NCBI GenBank assembly: GCA_040390855.1
Contig: JAZJXO010000003.1
Location: 1 to 54,142, forward strand
Direction of reading: 5' to 3'
DNA length: 54,142 nucleotides
Origin: Parvibaculum sp040390855
GTDB lineage: Bacteria; Pseudomonadota; Alphaproteobacteria; Parvibaculales; Parvibaculaceae
Positions 36,548 to 44,265 of the stretch are shown one piece after another. The notes beneath the pieces were generated by a model, which saw nothing but the letters and a program-made list of their open reading frames with translations, made no database searches and was not told where the DNA came from. Numbering within the stretch: position 1 is the first letter of the stretch; the number at the start of each line of letters is the position of its first letter. The position numbers and the translations under genes were made by a program.

Positions 36548-36706
36548 TCAGGGAAGGAGACCAAGGTAGGCAAGATCAGCGGCTAATGCGGCTGAACTGG
36601 TGAAATGATGGATTTTAAAACCCATATTTCCTGCCGTTTTTATATCGGCCCAGCCGACAAGCACATTGCCGATGTCGGAAACCACCGGATCCACGCCACC
36701 GCCCAT
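36548..36706 (-). pseudogene. remnant of a HAD-family hydrolase, two ends joined in frame
   Basis: This 52-codon frame, too short for routine calling, reads MGGGVDPVVSDIGNVLVGW, then DIKTAGNMGFKIHHFTS, and ends LAADLAYLGLLP. The first part matches motif I of YihX-type HAD phosphatases (usually VVFDIGNVLxxW). The second matches their C-terminus (AAxxMGFxxHHFTSPxxLxxDLxxLGLL). About 150 residues expected in between are missing, and the Phe of motif I is Ser. An in-frame internal deletion explains this best. It lies between the reductase start and the rpmJ terminator. Confidence 0.7.
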
Positions 36707-36731
36707 AGACTAACCACCTGAAACGAAAGAC

Positions 36732-36762
36732 AAAAAGGGCCGCTCCCCGAAGGTGCGGCCCT
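36732..36762 (-). terminator. intrinsic terminator of rpmJ
   Basis: The perfect stem AGGGCCGC/GCGGCCCT (36736-36743 with 36755-36762) is followed by TTTTTGTC on the minus strand. Confidence 0.9.
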
Positions 36763-36806
36763 GAATGTGCGAGCGCGGGGACAAACGCCCGCGCAACCTC
36801 ACCCGA

Positions 36807-36932
36807 TCAGCCCTGACGGGCCTTGAAGCGGGGATTGGTCTTGTTAATGATGTAAACACGGCCCTTGCGACGCACGAGACGGTTGTTGCGGTGACGACCA
36901 CGCAATGATTTCAACGAGTTACGGATTTTCAT
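36807..36932 (-). CDS. rpmJ: 50S ribosomal protein bL36 (zinc-free type)
   Basis: This 41-residue basic protein, MKIRNSLKSLRGRH...VYIINKTNPRFKARQG, is the long bL36 form without the zinc-binding Cys residues (the C-minus type) found in many proteobacteria. The ATG at 36932 gives the exact family length. It stands alone, outside any ribosomal operon, with a strong terminator. Confidence 0.95.
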   Translation of the reverse strand: MKIRNSLKSLRGRHRNNRLVRRKGRVYIINKTNPRFKARQG

Positions 36933-37083
36933 AGCGAAACCTACGAGGCCAAAAGTTAAAATTTGGGGAGCGCGATCAGCCAAAAGCCCCGCAACCGGCA
37001 ACAGCCGGAACACCCTGAACAGGCGCGGAACCTAGTGGGCAGCCCTCACGCTGTCAACCCGCTTATCTGCCGCATTACCATCA

Positions 37084-37156
37084 TTTCCTGCGAGAGATCG
37101 AGCCTTTCCATGCCGAGTTCGTTGGTTGCTTCGTCGAGCCTTTTCCAAAGCCTGAT
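37084..37156 (+). repeat. dispersed intergenic repeat, copy C
   Basis: The core at 37084-37128 matches copies A and B. As in the others, the TCGAG..TTTCCA unit occurs twice here (TCGAGCCTTT at 37098 and 37134). It lies in the leader between rpmJ and the alpha/beta hydrolase, in the same orientation as the hydrolase. The frame of the hydrolase stays open through it, so an overlong gene call is a risk here. Confidence 0.65.
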
Positions 37157-37232
37157 TTCACATTATATCCATGCAATCACGAAATTAGAGCAGGCGTCAT
37201 TTTTGCGTCCTGCCAACGGAATCAGTAACATT

Positions 37233-38240
37233 ATGGCATATGAACAAAAGGCGGACGCGCCAGGCAATGACCGGCCCGAGCCTGCCCCCCGCACGCTGCC
37301 CGACGAGGATATAATCCACCACCGCCCGCAATGGTTCCGCGAGGCGCTCGCCGCACCTTATGAAAGCCGCAAGGTGAAGGTCGACGGCACGAACATCCAC
37401 TATCTGCGCTGGGGCGATAATGATCCCGAGCGGCCCGGGCTTTTGTTCGTCCACGGCAACGGTGCCCATGCCTTCTGGTTCGCCTTCATCGCGCCGCTGC
37501 TGACACATCGCTACAACGTCGCCTCGATCGATCTGGGCGGCATGGGCGATAGCGACTGGCCGACATCCTACACGCGCGACACCTTCGCCCATCAGATCGC
37601 CGCTGTCGCCTTCGACGCACAACTCGGACCAAAACCCGTGATTGTCGGCCACTCATTCGGCGGCTTTGTCACACTGATCGCGGGCAATCATTACAGCGAC
37701 AGGTTCGGCGGGCTGATCCTTTGCGACTTCACCGTGCGCGCGCCGGAACACCGCCGCGAATGGTTCCTCGACGGCCCGGTACGCAGACCCACACGCATCT
37801 ATCCCGACTTCGAAACCGCCCGCGCCCGCTTCCGCCTCGCCCCGCTGCAACCCTGCGCCAACGGGTTCATCATTGATTACATCGGCGCTTTGTCCTTGCG
37901 CGAAGTGAAGGTCGGCGAGAATCCCGGACGCCGCACGTCAACGCAAGCCGGATGGACATGGAAGTTCGACGCGGAAATGTTCAACGGTCTGGAAATGGGC
38001 CGCGACCATCCGGAGATTTACCAAAATCTCAAATGCAAAAAGGCGACGATCTTCGGGCTGGAAAGCAATGACTACGATCCGGCGTCGGCTGCCTATCTGC
38101 GCATGATCACGCCCGACGCACCGGTTTTTGTCGTGCCCGGCGCGCAACATCACATCATGCTGGACCAGCCGCACGCCTTTGCCACCGCTGTCGGCAGCCT
38201 GATGGCGCAATGGGAAGCCGAGGGCGCTCTCGCGCCGTGA
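37233..38240 (+). CDS. alpha/beta hydrolase, paralogue of 19719-20687
   Basis: This 335-residue alpha/beta hydrolase has FVHGNGAHAFWF (oxyanion), GMGDSDW, the nucleophile GHS141FGG and a late His in AQHHIMLDQP. It shares many blocks with the hydrolase at 19719-20687, but has a longer insertion before GWTWKFD (about residues 225-235). The ATG at 37233 is used; the reading frame continues open upstream through the repeat copy, which is unlikely to be coding. A small membrane protein gene follows 7 nt later, so the two are cotranscribed. Substrate unknown. Confidence 0.86.
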   Translation: MAYEQKADAPGNDRPEPAPRTLPDEDIIHHRPQWFREALAAPYESRKVKVDGTNIHYLRWGDNDPERPGLLFVHGNGAHAFWFAFIAPLLTHRYNVASIDLGGMGDSDWPTSYTRDTFAHQIAAVAFDAQLGPKPVIVGHSFGGFVTLIAGNHYSDRFGGLILCDFTVRAPEHRREWFLDGPVRRPTRIYPDFETARARFRLAPLQPCANGFIIDYIGALSLREVKVGENPGRRTSTQAGWTWKFDAEMFNGLEMGRDHPEIYQNLKCKKATIFGLESNDYDPASAAYLRMITPDAPVFVVPGAQHHIMLDQPHAFATAVGSLMAQWEAEGALAP

Positions 38241-38247
38241 GGAATAA

Positions 38248-38463
38248 ATGGGAGAAGTCCTGACCCTTTATCCGACGCTCGGCATCACCGCCGTGATGCT
38301 GGTATCGCTTGTCGGGCTTGCCATTCTGGAAAAGCGTCCGCACGAATTCGGTCAGTTCCGTTTACCCACCACGCCATTGTTCTTTATAGCACTGCTCGTC
38401 ATCATGCTGATGTGCGCGCATCTGCTGACACTCGTCGGCGCAGGGCATACGTTGCGGTGCTGA
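38248..38463 (+). CDS. small two-helix membrane protein
   Basis: This 71-residue protein has two membrane helices (about 10-28 and 44-66) joined by a charged loop, EKRPHEFGQFRLPTTP. GAGGAA lies 4 nt before the ATG. It starts 7 nt after the hydrolase stop. No family recognised. Tight linkage and a good ribosome site make it a real gene that may help localise the hydrolase at the membrane (inference). Confidence 0.7.
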   Translation: MGEVLTLYPTLGITAVMLVSLVGLAILEKRPHEFGQFRLPTTPLFFIALLVIMLMCAHLLTLVGAGHTLRC

Positions 38464-38495
38464 GCCACTCCTTTCGTCATTGCGAGGCGGGCAGC

Positions 38496-38840
38496 TCAGT
38501 TGCTCGCAGATTTCTTCGGACGCCCTGTCACTCTCGGCCTGAAGAAAGCCTGCAAGACAATCGGATCTCTTTCCATTGCCCGCATGAGCATTTGCGTCGG
38601 TTCCGGCACCCGTCCGCCTGCCTTGTAATTATTCCAGCTCGACAGACTGATACGAAATAAATCAGCAGCCTCATTGTTCGACAATTTGAATGCGTCCTGC
38701 TATTTCACCAGATCAGCCCTCGTGAACGGCCGTTGCTGCCGTGCCAATAAAAGCAAATGCGTGGCATCAATCGCCAGATCGCCATCGTCCCATTCAACCG
38801 ACGTGCCGTAGTCACCGATGCGCGCAGGCGCAAAAAGGAA
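38496..38840 (-). pseudogene. DUF2442 plus helix-turn-helix gene, broken
   Basis: On the minus strand one frame reads IGDYGTSVEWDDGDLAIDA...RPFTRADLVK, then an amber TAG at 38700-38702. It continues in the same frame as LSNNEAADLFRISLSSWNNYKAGGRV...RPRVTGRPKK to a stop at 38496. The first part resembles the DUF2442 domain; the second is a small Cro-like HTH common in the same proteins. No start codon exists upstream before the MFS gene, so the 5' end is also lost. A Trp codon mutated to TAG is a plausible cause. Confidence 0.65.
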
Positions 38841-38863
38841 AGAAGGAGGATGCCGAGCGAGTG

Positions 38864-40234
38864 TTACTTCAGTCCGATGTCTTCGCCTTCTTCGTCGTAA
38901 TCTTCCGTGGTCTGATTGAGGTCCCGCATCAGGGGGTGGAAGTAGGCGAAGGCGAGCAGGCCGCAGACGAGGAGAGCGCCGACAACGAAGGGAGCCTGGT
39001 GGATTTCATCGTAAACATTGTAACCGATGAACGAGTTGAGGAAGATGAAGGGCGTGAGGATCATGCCGGTGGCTGATGTGCCGGAGATGAAACCGGCCAT
39101 CGCGCCCTGATCACGCCGCGACACCGACAGCGAGGCACCCGCGCCGAGACCCGGACGCAGCAAGCCGAATCCGAAACCGGCCAGCGTCAGCGCCGTCACC
39201 AGCACACCGTATGAGCCACCGATAATGAGCAGCACATAGGACGCAATCGAGGTGATGGACCCCCAGCGCAGGAGGAACTGCACCGAGAGATTGAAACGCT
39301 GGATGAGGCCGATCTGGGCAAAGAGCGTTGCAATCGCCATGGCCATCAGGCCGACCGAAATCATTTCCGTCGCCTTGTCCGGCGGCAGATGCAGCGTGTC
39401 CATGAAATAGAAAGCGCAAAGCTGCATGATGATGGTTTGCGCAAAGCTGATCGTGACGGAAACGATGATCCATGGCAGAGCCTCGCGGCTGTTCCATTTG
39501 AGCGAATGTTTGCGCGCTTCCTGCTTCACCGACACGCGATGCGAGGGGCGCGTGCGCTCGGGCAGATAGAGAGCAATAAGCGCCACCGAGATGAACGCAA
39601 TGACGGAAACCGCATAAAACGGCGCGACAAGATGAATTTGCGCAAACGCCGCCGCAAACCCCGGCCCAATGGCCGTGCCGATACCGAAGGCTGCGCCCAA
39701 TGACGCGACACCCGCCGCACGCTCGCCGCGCGAAGTGCGGTCAGCCACATAGGCTTGCGCTGCCGATCCGTTGCCCGAGCCGAAGCCACCGAAAATCGCA
39801 CGCGACAACATGAGAAGCGGGAAAGCGACCGCCATCGTGACCCAGCCCCAAAGTGCAACAAGGAGAAGCGTTGCAAAAATCGCCGTCGAAACGGCAAAGG
39901 CGCTGAGGCCTAGAAGCATGATCGGTTTGCGACCGACAGTGTCGCTGCGCCGCCCCCAAAAGGGCGAGGTGACGATCCACAACAATGCCGAGAGGGCATA
40001 GATCATCGTCGTTTCAAACTCTGACATGCCGAGCTTGCGCGCGATGGGCGGCAGCACCGCATAAACAAGCGTCTGTCCCATGCCGCCGGCAAGCTGACAA
40101 AGGAAAAGTATTTTGAAAGCGCGGTTGCGCTCCGCCGCCGTGGTCTGCGTACCGCTGAGGGGCGCCTGTTCTATGTCGAGATCGAGCTGGACGTCTTCGG
40201 GGGCGGGGGACTTGTCTTTACGGACTTCGGACAT
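38864..40234 (-). CDS. MFS transporter, drug-efflux type
   Basis: This 456-residue permease has twelve predicted helices after a hydrophilic N-terminus of about 40 residues. Motif A between helices 2 and 3 is GRRSDTVGRKPIM. Helix 5 has the antiporter-like GIGTAIGPGFAAAFA. The pattern suggests a proton-coupled exporter of the TetA/Bcr-like group; the substrate is unknown. The C-terminus is acidic (EDYDEEGEDIGLK). It is divergent from the nitroreductase across 296 bp. A broken regulator-like gene lies just downstream. Confidence 0.88.
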   Translation of the reverse strand: MSEVRKDKSPAPEDVQLDLDIEQAPLSGTQTTAAERNRAFKILFLCQLAGGMGQTLVYAVLPPIARKLGMSEFETTMIYALSALLWIVTSPFWGRRSDTVGRKPIMLLGLSAFAVSTAIFATLLLVALWGWVTMAVAFPLLMLSRAIFGGFGSGNGSAAQAYVADRTSRGERAAGVASLGAAFGIGTAIGPGFAAAFAQIHLVAPFYAVSVIAFISVALIALYLPERTRPSHRVSVKQEARKHSLKWNSREALPWIIVSVTISFAQTIIMQLCAFYFMDTLHLPPDKATEMISVGLMAMAIATLFAQIGLIQRFNLSVQFLLRWGSITSIASYVLLIIGGSYGVLVTALTLAGFGFGLLRPGLGAGASLSVSRRDQGAMAGFISGTSATGMILTPFIFLNSFIGYNVYDEIHQAPFVVGALLVCGLLAFAYFHPLMRDLNQTTEDYDEEGEDIGLK

Positions 40235-40530
40235 GAGCGGCTTTCAGGGGGCCTTTGGAGACTTCCGGATTCATTGGGGCATGGTGTACGGGAAAGCGGA
40301 GCCGCCGCCAACAGGACAAAAGGGGGAACAGGCCGGAGACGCTGCGTTTTTTCGCATATATACCATGCCGCCCGCCCACGGGGCATCTTCGACTTCTGCG
40401 CATCATGGCAAAAGCGGCGTCGGAATTATGAGGAAAAGCCCTCCCCGTCAAAAGCAAGGGCGCAAGATTGCGATCAACCTCGTCGGCTGCTACCACTCCG
40501 TCATCGCTATTTCCGCTGGAGTCCGAGCAG
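40235..40530. other. divergent region between MFS and nitroreductase genes
   Basis: These 296 bp contain no convincing gene. ATGCCGCCCGCCCACGGGGCAT near 40363 can form a GC-rich hairpin. A 38-codon frame at 40428-40544 overlaps the nitroreductase start in another frame and is not supported. Confidence 0.35.
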
Positions 40531-41199
40531 ATGACATTTGCTGAGTTGCTGAGCGCGCGTAAGTCCGTGCGTGTATTCAAACCCGATCCCGTGCCGCTGG
40601 CTTTGGTGGAAGAATTGCTGTCGCTGGCCTCGCGCGCACCGTCGGGCACCAATATCCAGCCATGGAAAGTGCATGTGGTCGCGGGCGAAGTACGGGCACG
40701 GCTGGAAGCCGAAGTGCTGGCACATCGCGAGACCAAGCCCGCTGACACCATCGCCGAATTTCCGCGCACATCGAAGCGCAAGGAACCTTACACAACACGG
40801 ATGCGCACGCTCGGCAAGGCGATGTATTCGCTGCTCGAAATCCCCAAAGGCGACGAGGCGGCGAACTGGGCGCAATGGGGCCGCAATTACAAATTCTTTG
40901 ATGCGCCGGTCGGCCTCATTTTCACCATCGACAAAGACCTCGACGCCATGAGCTTTCTCGATATCGGCATGTTCATGCAGACCTTCATGCTCGCCGCAAA
41001 ATCGCGCGGGCTCGACACCTGCGCACAAGGGGCGTGGAATAATTTCTGGTCGGTGACGCGCCGCGTGCTGGATGTGTCGCCGGACGAATATATCATCGCA
41101 GGCATGTCGCTCGGCTATGCCGACGAAACAGCCGCGGTGAATACGCTCGTCGCCGAGCGCGAACCGGTCGCGAGTTTCGCGACGTTCCATGGGTTCTGA
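40531..41199 (+). CDS. nitroreductase family protein
   Basis: This 222-residue FMN-dependent oxidoreductase begins MTFAELLSARKSVRVF. The FMN-phosphate segment is RKSVRVFKPDPVP, followed by LASRAPSGTNIQPWKVHVV. The C-terminal half includes DIGMFMQTFMLAAKSRGLDTCAQGAW and AGMSLGYADE. It should reduce nitroaromatics, quinones or enones with NAD(P)H. The ATG at 40531 is chosen because the conserved N-terminus begins there. It lies 111 bp upstream of the thiolase operon in the same direction. Confidence 0.9.
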   Translation: MTFAELLSARKSVRVFKPDPVPLALVEELLSLASRAPSGTNIQPWKVHVVAGEVRARLEAEVLAHRETKPADTIAEFPRTSKRKEPYTTRMRTLGKAMYSLLEIPKGDEAANWAQWGRNYKFFDAPVGLIFTIDKDLDAMSFLDIGMFMQTFMLAAKSRGLDTCAQGAWNNFWSVTRRVLDVSPDEYIIAGMSLGYADETAAVNTLVAEREPVASFATFHGF

Positions 41200-41310
41200 T
41201 CACGGGTTCCGAATGGGCCTGCCCCCTCCCTGTTCATTTCTGTAACTTGCTAAACAGGCGGACGGGGCTAAGGTTCACCCCACAAAATTTCAAACAGAGA
41301 GGGACTGAAC

Positions 41311-41724
41311 ATGGCCGACTATCCGCGCCCCCTCCCCGTGCCGACACCCGAGACGCAAGCGTTCTGGGACGGCTGCCTTGCCGGGGAACTGCGCCTGCAA
41401 AAATGCGATGCCTGCGCACACACATATTTTCCGCCGCGCGACTTCTGCCCCGCTTGTTCGGGCCGCAAGGTCACGACGTTCAAAGCGTCGGGCAAGGCAA
41501 GCCTTTACAGCTATATCATCAATCACCGCCCGCGCCCCGATTTCGGCACCGAGCCCCATTCGATTGCTGTGGTGACGCTCGCAGAAGGGCCGCGCATGAT
41601 GACGAACATCATCGACTGTCCGCAGACCCCCGACGCGCTGCAACTCGACATGGCGCTGGAAGTGGCGTTTGAAAAGGCGAGCGAGACAATCGCGCTGCCA
41701 AAATTTCGCCCCGTGAAAGGATAA
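41311..41724 (+). CDS. DUF35 OB-fold/zinc-ribbon protein, thiolase partner
   Basis: This 137-residue protein has an N-terminal helix (ETQAFWDGCLAGELRLQ), a rubredoxin-like zinc ribbon C32-DA-C35...C46-PA-C49, and a C-terminal OB fold. Such DUF35 proteins bind acyl-CoA and pair with SCP-x-type thiolases, for example in steroid side-chain retro-aldolases (Ltp2-DUF35, recalled). The thiolase gene follows after 5 nt, which supports a complex here. Confidence 0.9.
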   Translation: MADYPRPLPVPTPETQAFWDGCLAGELRLQKCDACAHTYFPPRDFCPACSGRKVTTFKASGKASLYSYIINHRPRPDFGTEPHSIAVVTLAEGPRMMTNIIDCPQTPDALQLDMALEVAFEKASETIALPKFRPVKG

Positions 41725-41729
41725 GCCAC

Positions 41730-42872
41730 ATGAAACAGATATCAGTGGCCATTGTCGGCGCGGCCGAGACAACGAACATGGGCAAGATTCCCAATCAATC
41801 CGTGATCGGACTTCATGCCGACGCGGCCTTGAACGCGATACACGATGCGGGACTGACCGCGAAAGACATTGACGGCGTCGCGACAGCAGGCGAAAGCCCC
41901 GTGGAACTCGCCCATTATCTGGGCATCACACCGACATGGGCCGACGGCACCAGCGTCGGCGGCTGTTCCTTCATGCTGCATGTCCGCCATGCCGCCGCCG
42001 CGATCAATGCCGGTCTTTGCAACACAGTGCTCATCACCCACGCCGAAAGCGGCAAGTCACGCGTCGGCGCACGCAAATTCGGCCGTGATCCGGCAAGCCA
42101 GATGGGCCAGTTCGAAGTGCCCTTCGGCGTCACAAGCCCGCCCACCATGTTCACGATCCCCGTGCTGCGCTACATGAAAGAGATGGGCGTGACGGTCGAA
42201 GACCTGGCCACCGTTGCGGTCATCCAGCGCGAATGGGCCGCAAAGAACCCGCGCGCGTCTTACCGCGATCCGATCACTGTGGACGATGTGCTGAACTCGT
42301 CGATGATCGCCTGGCCTTTCACCAAGCTCATGTGCTGCCTCGTCACCGATGGCGGCGGCGCGCTGATCCTGACAAGTGCAGAACGCGCCAAGGATTTTCC
42401 GCAGAAACCGGTTTACATTCTCGGCACGGGCGAAAGCGTCGAGACACCGATGGTGAGCCAGATGGCGGATTTCACCACGTCGAAAGCCTTTCGCGTGTCG
42501 GGCAAAAAAGCATTCGATGAGGCAGGGATCAAACACGCGGATGTCGATCATCTGATGATCTACGACGCTTTCGCGCATCTGCCTCTCTACGGGCTTGAAG
42601 ACCTCGGCTTTGTAAAGCGTGGCGAAGCGGCGGATTTCATCCGTGAACAGAACACGGCGATTGGCGGCAAGCTGCCTCTGAACACCAATGGTGGCGGCCT
42701 GTCCTATATGCATTCGGGCATGTATGGTATGTATGCGCTGCAAGAAAGCGTGCGGCAGATGCGGGGCATTGCACCGGCACAGGTGCCGAACGCGAAGATT
42801 TCCATTGCGCATGGTGTCGGCGGGATGTTCGGGGCATCGGGGACAATCATTTTTTCCAACGAAGCGCCATAG
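41730..42872 (+). CDS. SCP-x-type thiolase-like protein
   Basis: This 380-residue thiolase-fold protein has Cys79 in VGGCSF, the position of the nucleophile. The C-terminal segments are LPLNTNGGGLSYMHSGMYGMYAL and AHGVGGMFGASGTIIF. It belongs to the lipid-transfer/SCP-x group rather than FadA. These enzymes act as thiolases or, with DUF35 partners, as aldolases on branched or steroid-type acyl-CoA. The first gene of the pair lies 5 nt upstream; a VOC gene follows 16 nt later. Confidence 0.88.
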   Translation: MKQISVAIVGAAETTNMGKIPNQSVIGLHADAALNAIHDAGLTAKDIDGVATAGESPVELAHYLGITPTWADGTSVGGCSFMLHVRHAAAAINAGLCNTVLITHAESGKSRVGARKFGRDPASQMGQFEVPFGVTSPPTMFTIPVLRYMKEMGVTVEDLATVAVIQREWAAKNPRASYRDPITVDDVLNSSMIAWPFTKLMCCLVTDGGGALILTSAERAKDFPQKPVYILGTGESVETPMVSQMADFTTSKAFRVSGKKAFDEAGIKHADVDHLMIYDAFAHLPLYGLEDLGFVKRGEAADFIREQNTAIGGKLPLNTNGGGLSYMHSGMYGMYALQESVRQMRGIAPAQVPNAKISIAHGVGGMFGASGTIIFSNEAP

Positions 42873-42888
42873 AAACGAAGAGGCCAGA

Positions 42889-43575
42889 GTGAACCTTGCC
42901 AAGCCACGGATCGACATCGGCCTTTTCACCAATCAGATCGACGCGATGCTCGACTTTTATCAAAACAAAGTCGGCATCGCCTTCGATCACGCGCTGCCGC
43001 TCGGCAGCGGGCAGATGCAGCATCGGCATGATCTGTCCGGCTCGGTGCTGAAAATCAACACATCGCGCAACGAAATTCCTGCGGGTCAACCCACAGGCTA
43101 CCGCGAATTGCTGATCGCCCGGGATGGTCTGCTCGGCCCCAGACACATGAGCGACCCCGACGGCAATATAGTGACGCTGGTCCCGCGCGGACTTTGGGGC
43201 GTGACCCAAATCGGCATCAGGCTCGACGTGCGCGACGTGAACGAGCATCGTCGCTTTTATGCCCTCGCGCTCGGACTGCCCGATGTTCCCGAAGAAGGCG
43301 GTGACAGTTTTTATTGCGGTGAAAGCGTCATCATGGTGAAAAGCGCGGGCGACGCTTCGATCAACGCAGATATTGCAGGCGTCGGAATACGCTACATCAC
43401 CGCTCAAGTGTTCAAAGCAGACGCCGAATATGACGGGATCATTGCGCGGGGCGGGCGCGAGGGGACAAAGCCCCGCACACTGGGCGATGTCGCTCGCTTC
43501 GGTTTTGTACGCGACCCTGACGGCAACTGGATCGAGATTTCGCAGCGGGCGTCGCTGACCGGATCACTGGACTGA
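42889..43575 (+). CDS. VOC superfamily protein (glyoxalase/dioxygenase fold)
   Basis: This 228-residue protein has two VOC modules (about 5-100 and 103-220). They are marked by IDIGLFTNQIDAMLDFYQNKVG, SDPDGNIVTLVPRG, IGIRLDVRDVNEHRRFYALALG and RDPDGNWIEISQR. Likely metal ligands include the Glu in NWIEI. The reaction could be a lyase, isomerase or epimerase on a CoA ester, for example methylmalonyl-CoA epimerase-like. The GTG start at 42889 has GAAGAGG 5 nt upstream. It lies in the thiolase operon. Confidence 0.82.
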   Translation: MNLAKPRIDIGLFTNQIDAMLDFYQNKVGIAFDHALPLGSGQMQHRHDLSGSVLKINTSRNEIPAGQPTGYRELLIARDGLLGPRHMSDPDGNIVTLVPRGLWGVTQIGIRLDVRDVNEHRRFYALALGLPDVPEEGGDSFYCGESVIMVKSAGDASINADIAGVGIRYITAQVFKADAEYDGIIARGGREGTKPRTLGDVARFGFVRDPDGNWIEISQRASLTGSLD

Positions 43576-43652
43576 GAGGCCGAAGGACCGGCTCTTTCCG
43601 CAGGAGCGACAAATAAGCTAGACTGCCCCGAAATCAAAGGGAGTCTCAAATC

Positions 43653-44264
43653 GTGCTCAAGGTCTATCACGCGCCTAATACGCGCTCGATCCGTGTTCTC
43701 TGGCTGCTGGAGGAACTCGGCGTCGCTTATGACAAAGAGACGGTGGCATTCGATCCTGCCTATCTGCAATCGCCAAAGCATCTGGCCATTCATCCTCTGG
43801 GCAAGCTGCCTGCGATTGATGATGAAGGACTGGTACTGAACGAGAGCGGCGCGATCGTGCAATACATTCTCGCCAAACATGCTGGCAGCCATCTGGAGCC
43901 GAAGCTCGGCACGCCCGCCTACGGCAAATATCTGCAATGGCTGCATTTTGCCGAGGCAAGCGTCATGCCGCCGGTAAGCACGATCATTCAACACACAATA
44001 CGCAAACCGAAAGAGGAGCGCGTGGAAAGCGTGCTCAATGACGCGCGCGCGGCGCTCGCCAAGGTGATGGGCGTGCTCGACAAGGAACTGAGCAAGGGCC
44101 CGTTCATCTGCGGCGAGACGTTCACGGCGGCTGACATCATGCTCGGCTATGATCTCTATCTGTGCAATCTCATCGGCGCGGGCTTTGCCGACTACAAAAA
44201 TCTGTCGGCCTATTATGCAAAGCTGGCGGCGCGACCCGGATTTTTGAAGGCGACGGGGAAATAG
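43653..44264 (+). CDS. glutathione S-transferase family protein
   Basis: This 203-residue GST has a thioredoxin-like N-terminal domain (MLKVYHAPNTRSIRVLWLLEELG, cis-Pro in KLPAI, and NESGAIVQYI for glutathione binding) and an all-helical C-terminal domain with FTAADIMLGYDLY. Ser12 is the likely glutathione-activating residue. The substrate is unknown; the operon points to detoxification or isomerisation of a catabolic intermediate. It starts with GTG, with AAAGGGAG 9 nt upstream. The TauD gene starts 1 nt after its stop. Confidence 0.9.
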   Translation: MLKVYHAPNTRSIRVLWLLEELGVAYDKETVAFDPAYLQSPKHLAIHPLGKLPAIDDEGLVLNESGAIVQYILAKHAGSHLEPKLGTPAYGKYLQWLHFAEASVMPPVSTIIQHTIRKPKEERVESVLNDARAALAKVMGVLDKELSKGPFICGETFTAADIMLGYDLYLCNLIGAGFADYKNLSAYYAKLAARPGFLKATGK

Positions 44265-44265
44265 A

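Noticed and set aside
36963..37232. N-terminal extension of the second alpha/beta hydrolase
   Set aside because: The frame is open but passes through repeat copy C and is Ser/Arg-rich; family similarity starts after the ATG at 37233.
38466..38495. CGTCATTGCGAGG motif, seen in dispersed repeats of other proteobacteria
   Set aside because: Only one partial copy here, and no inverted partner.
40428..40544. 38-codon frame upstream of the nitroreductase
   Set aside because: It overlaps the nitroreductase start in another frame and has no support beyond an ATG.
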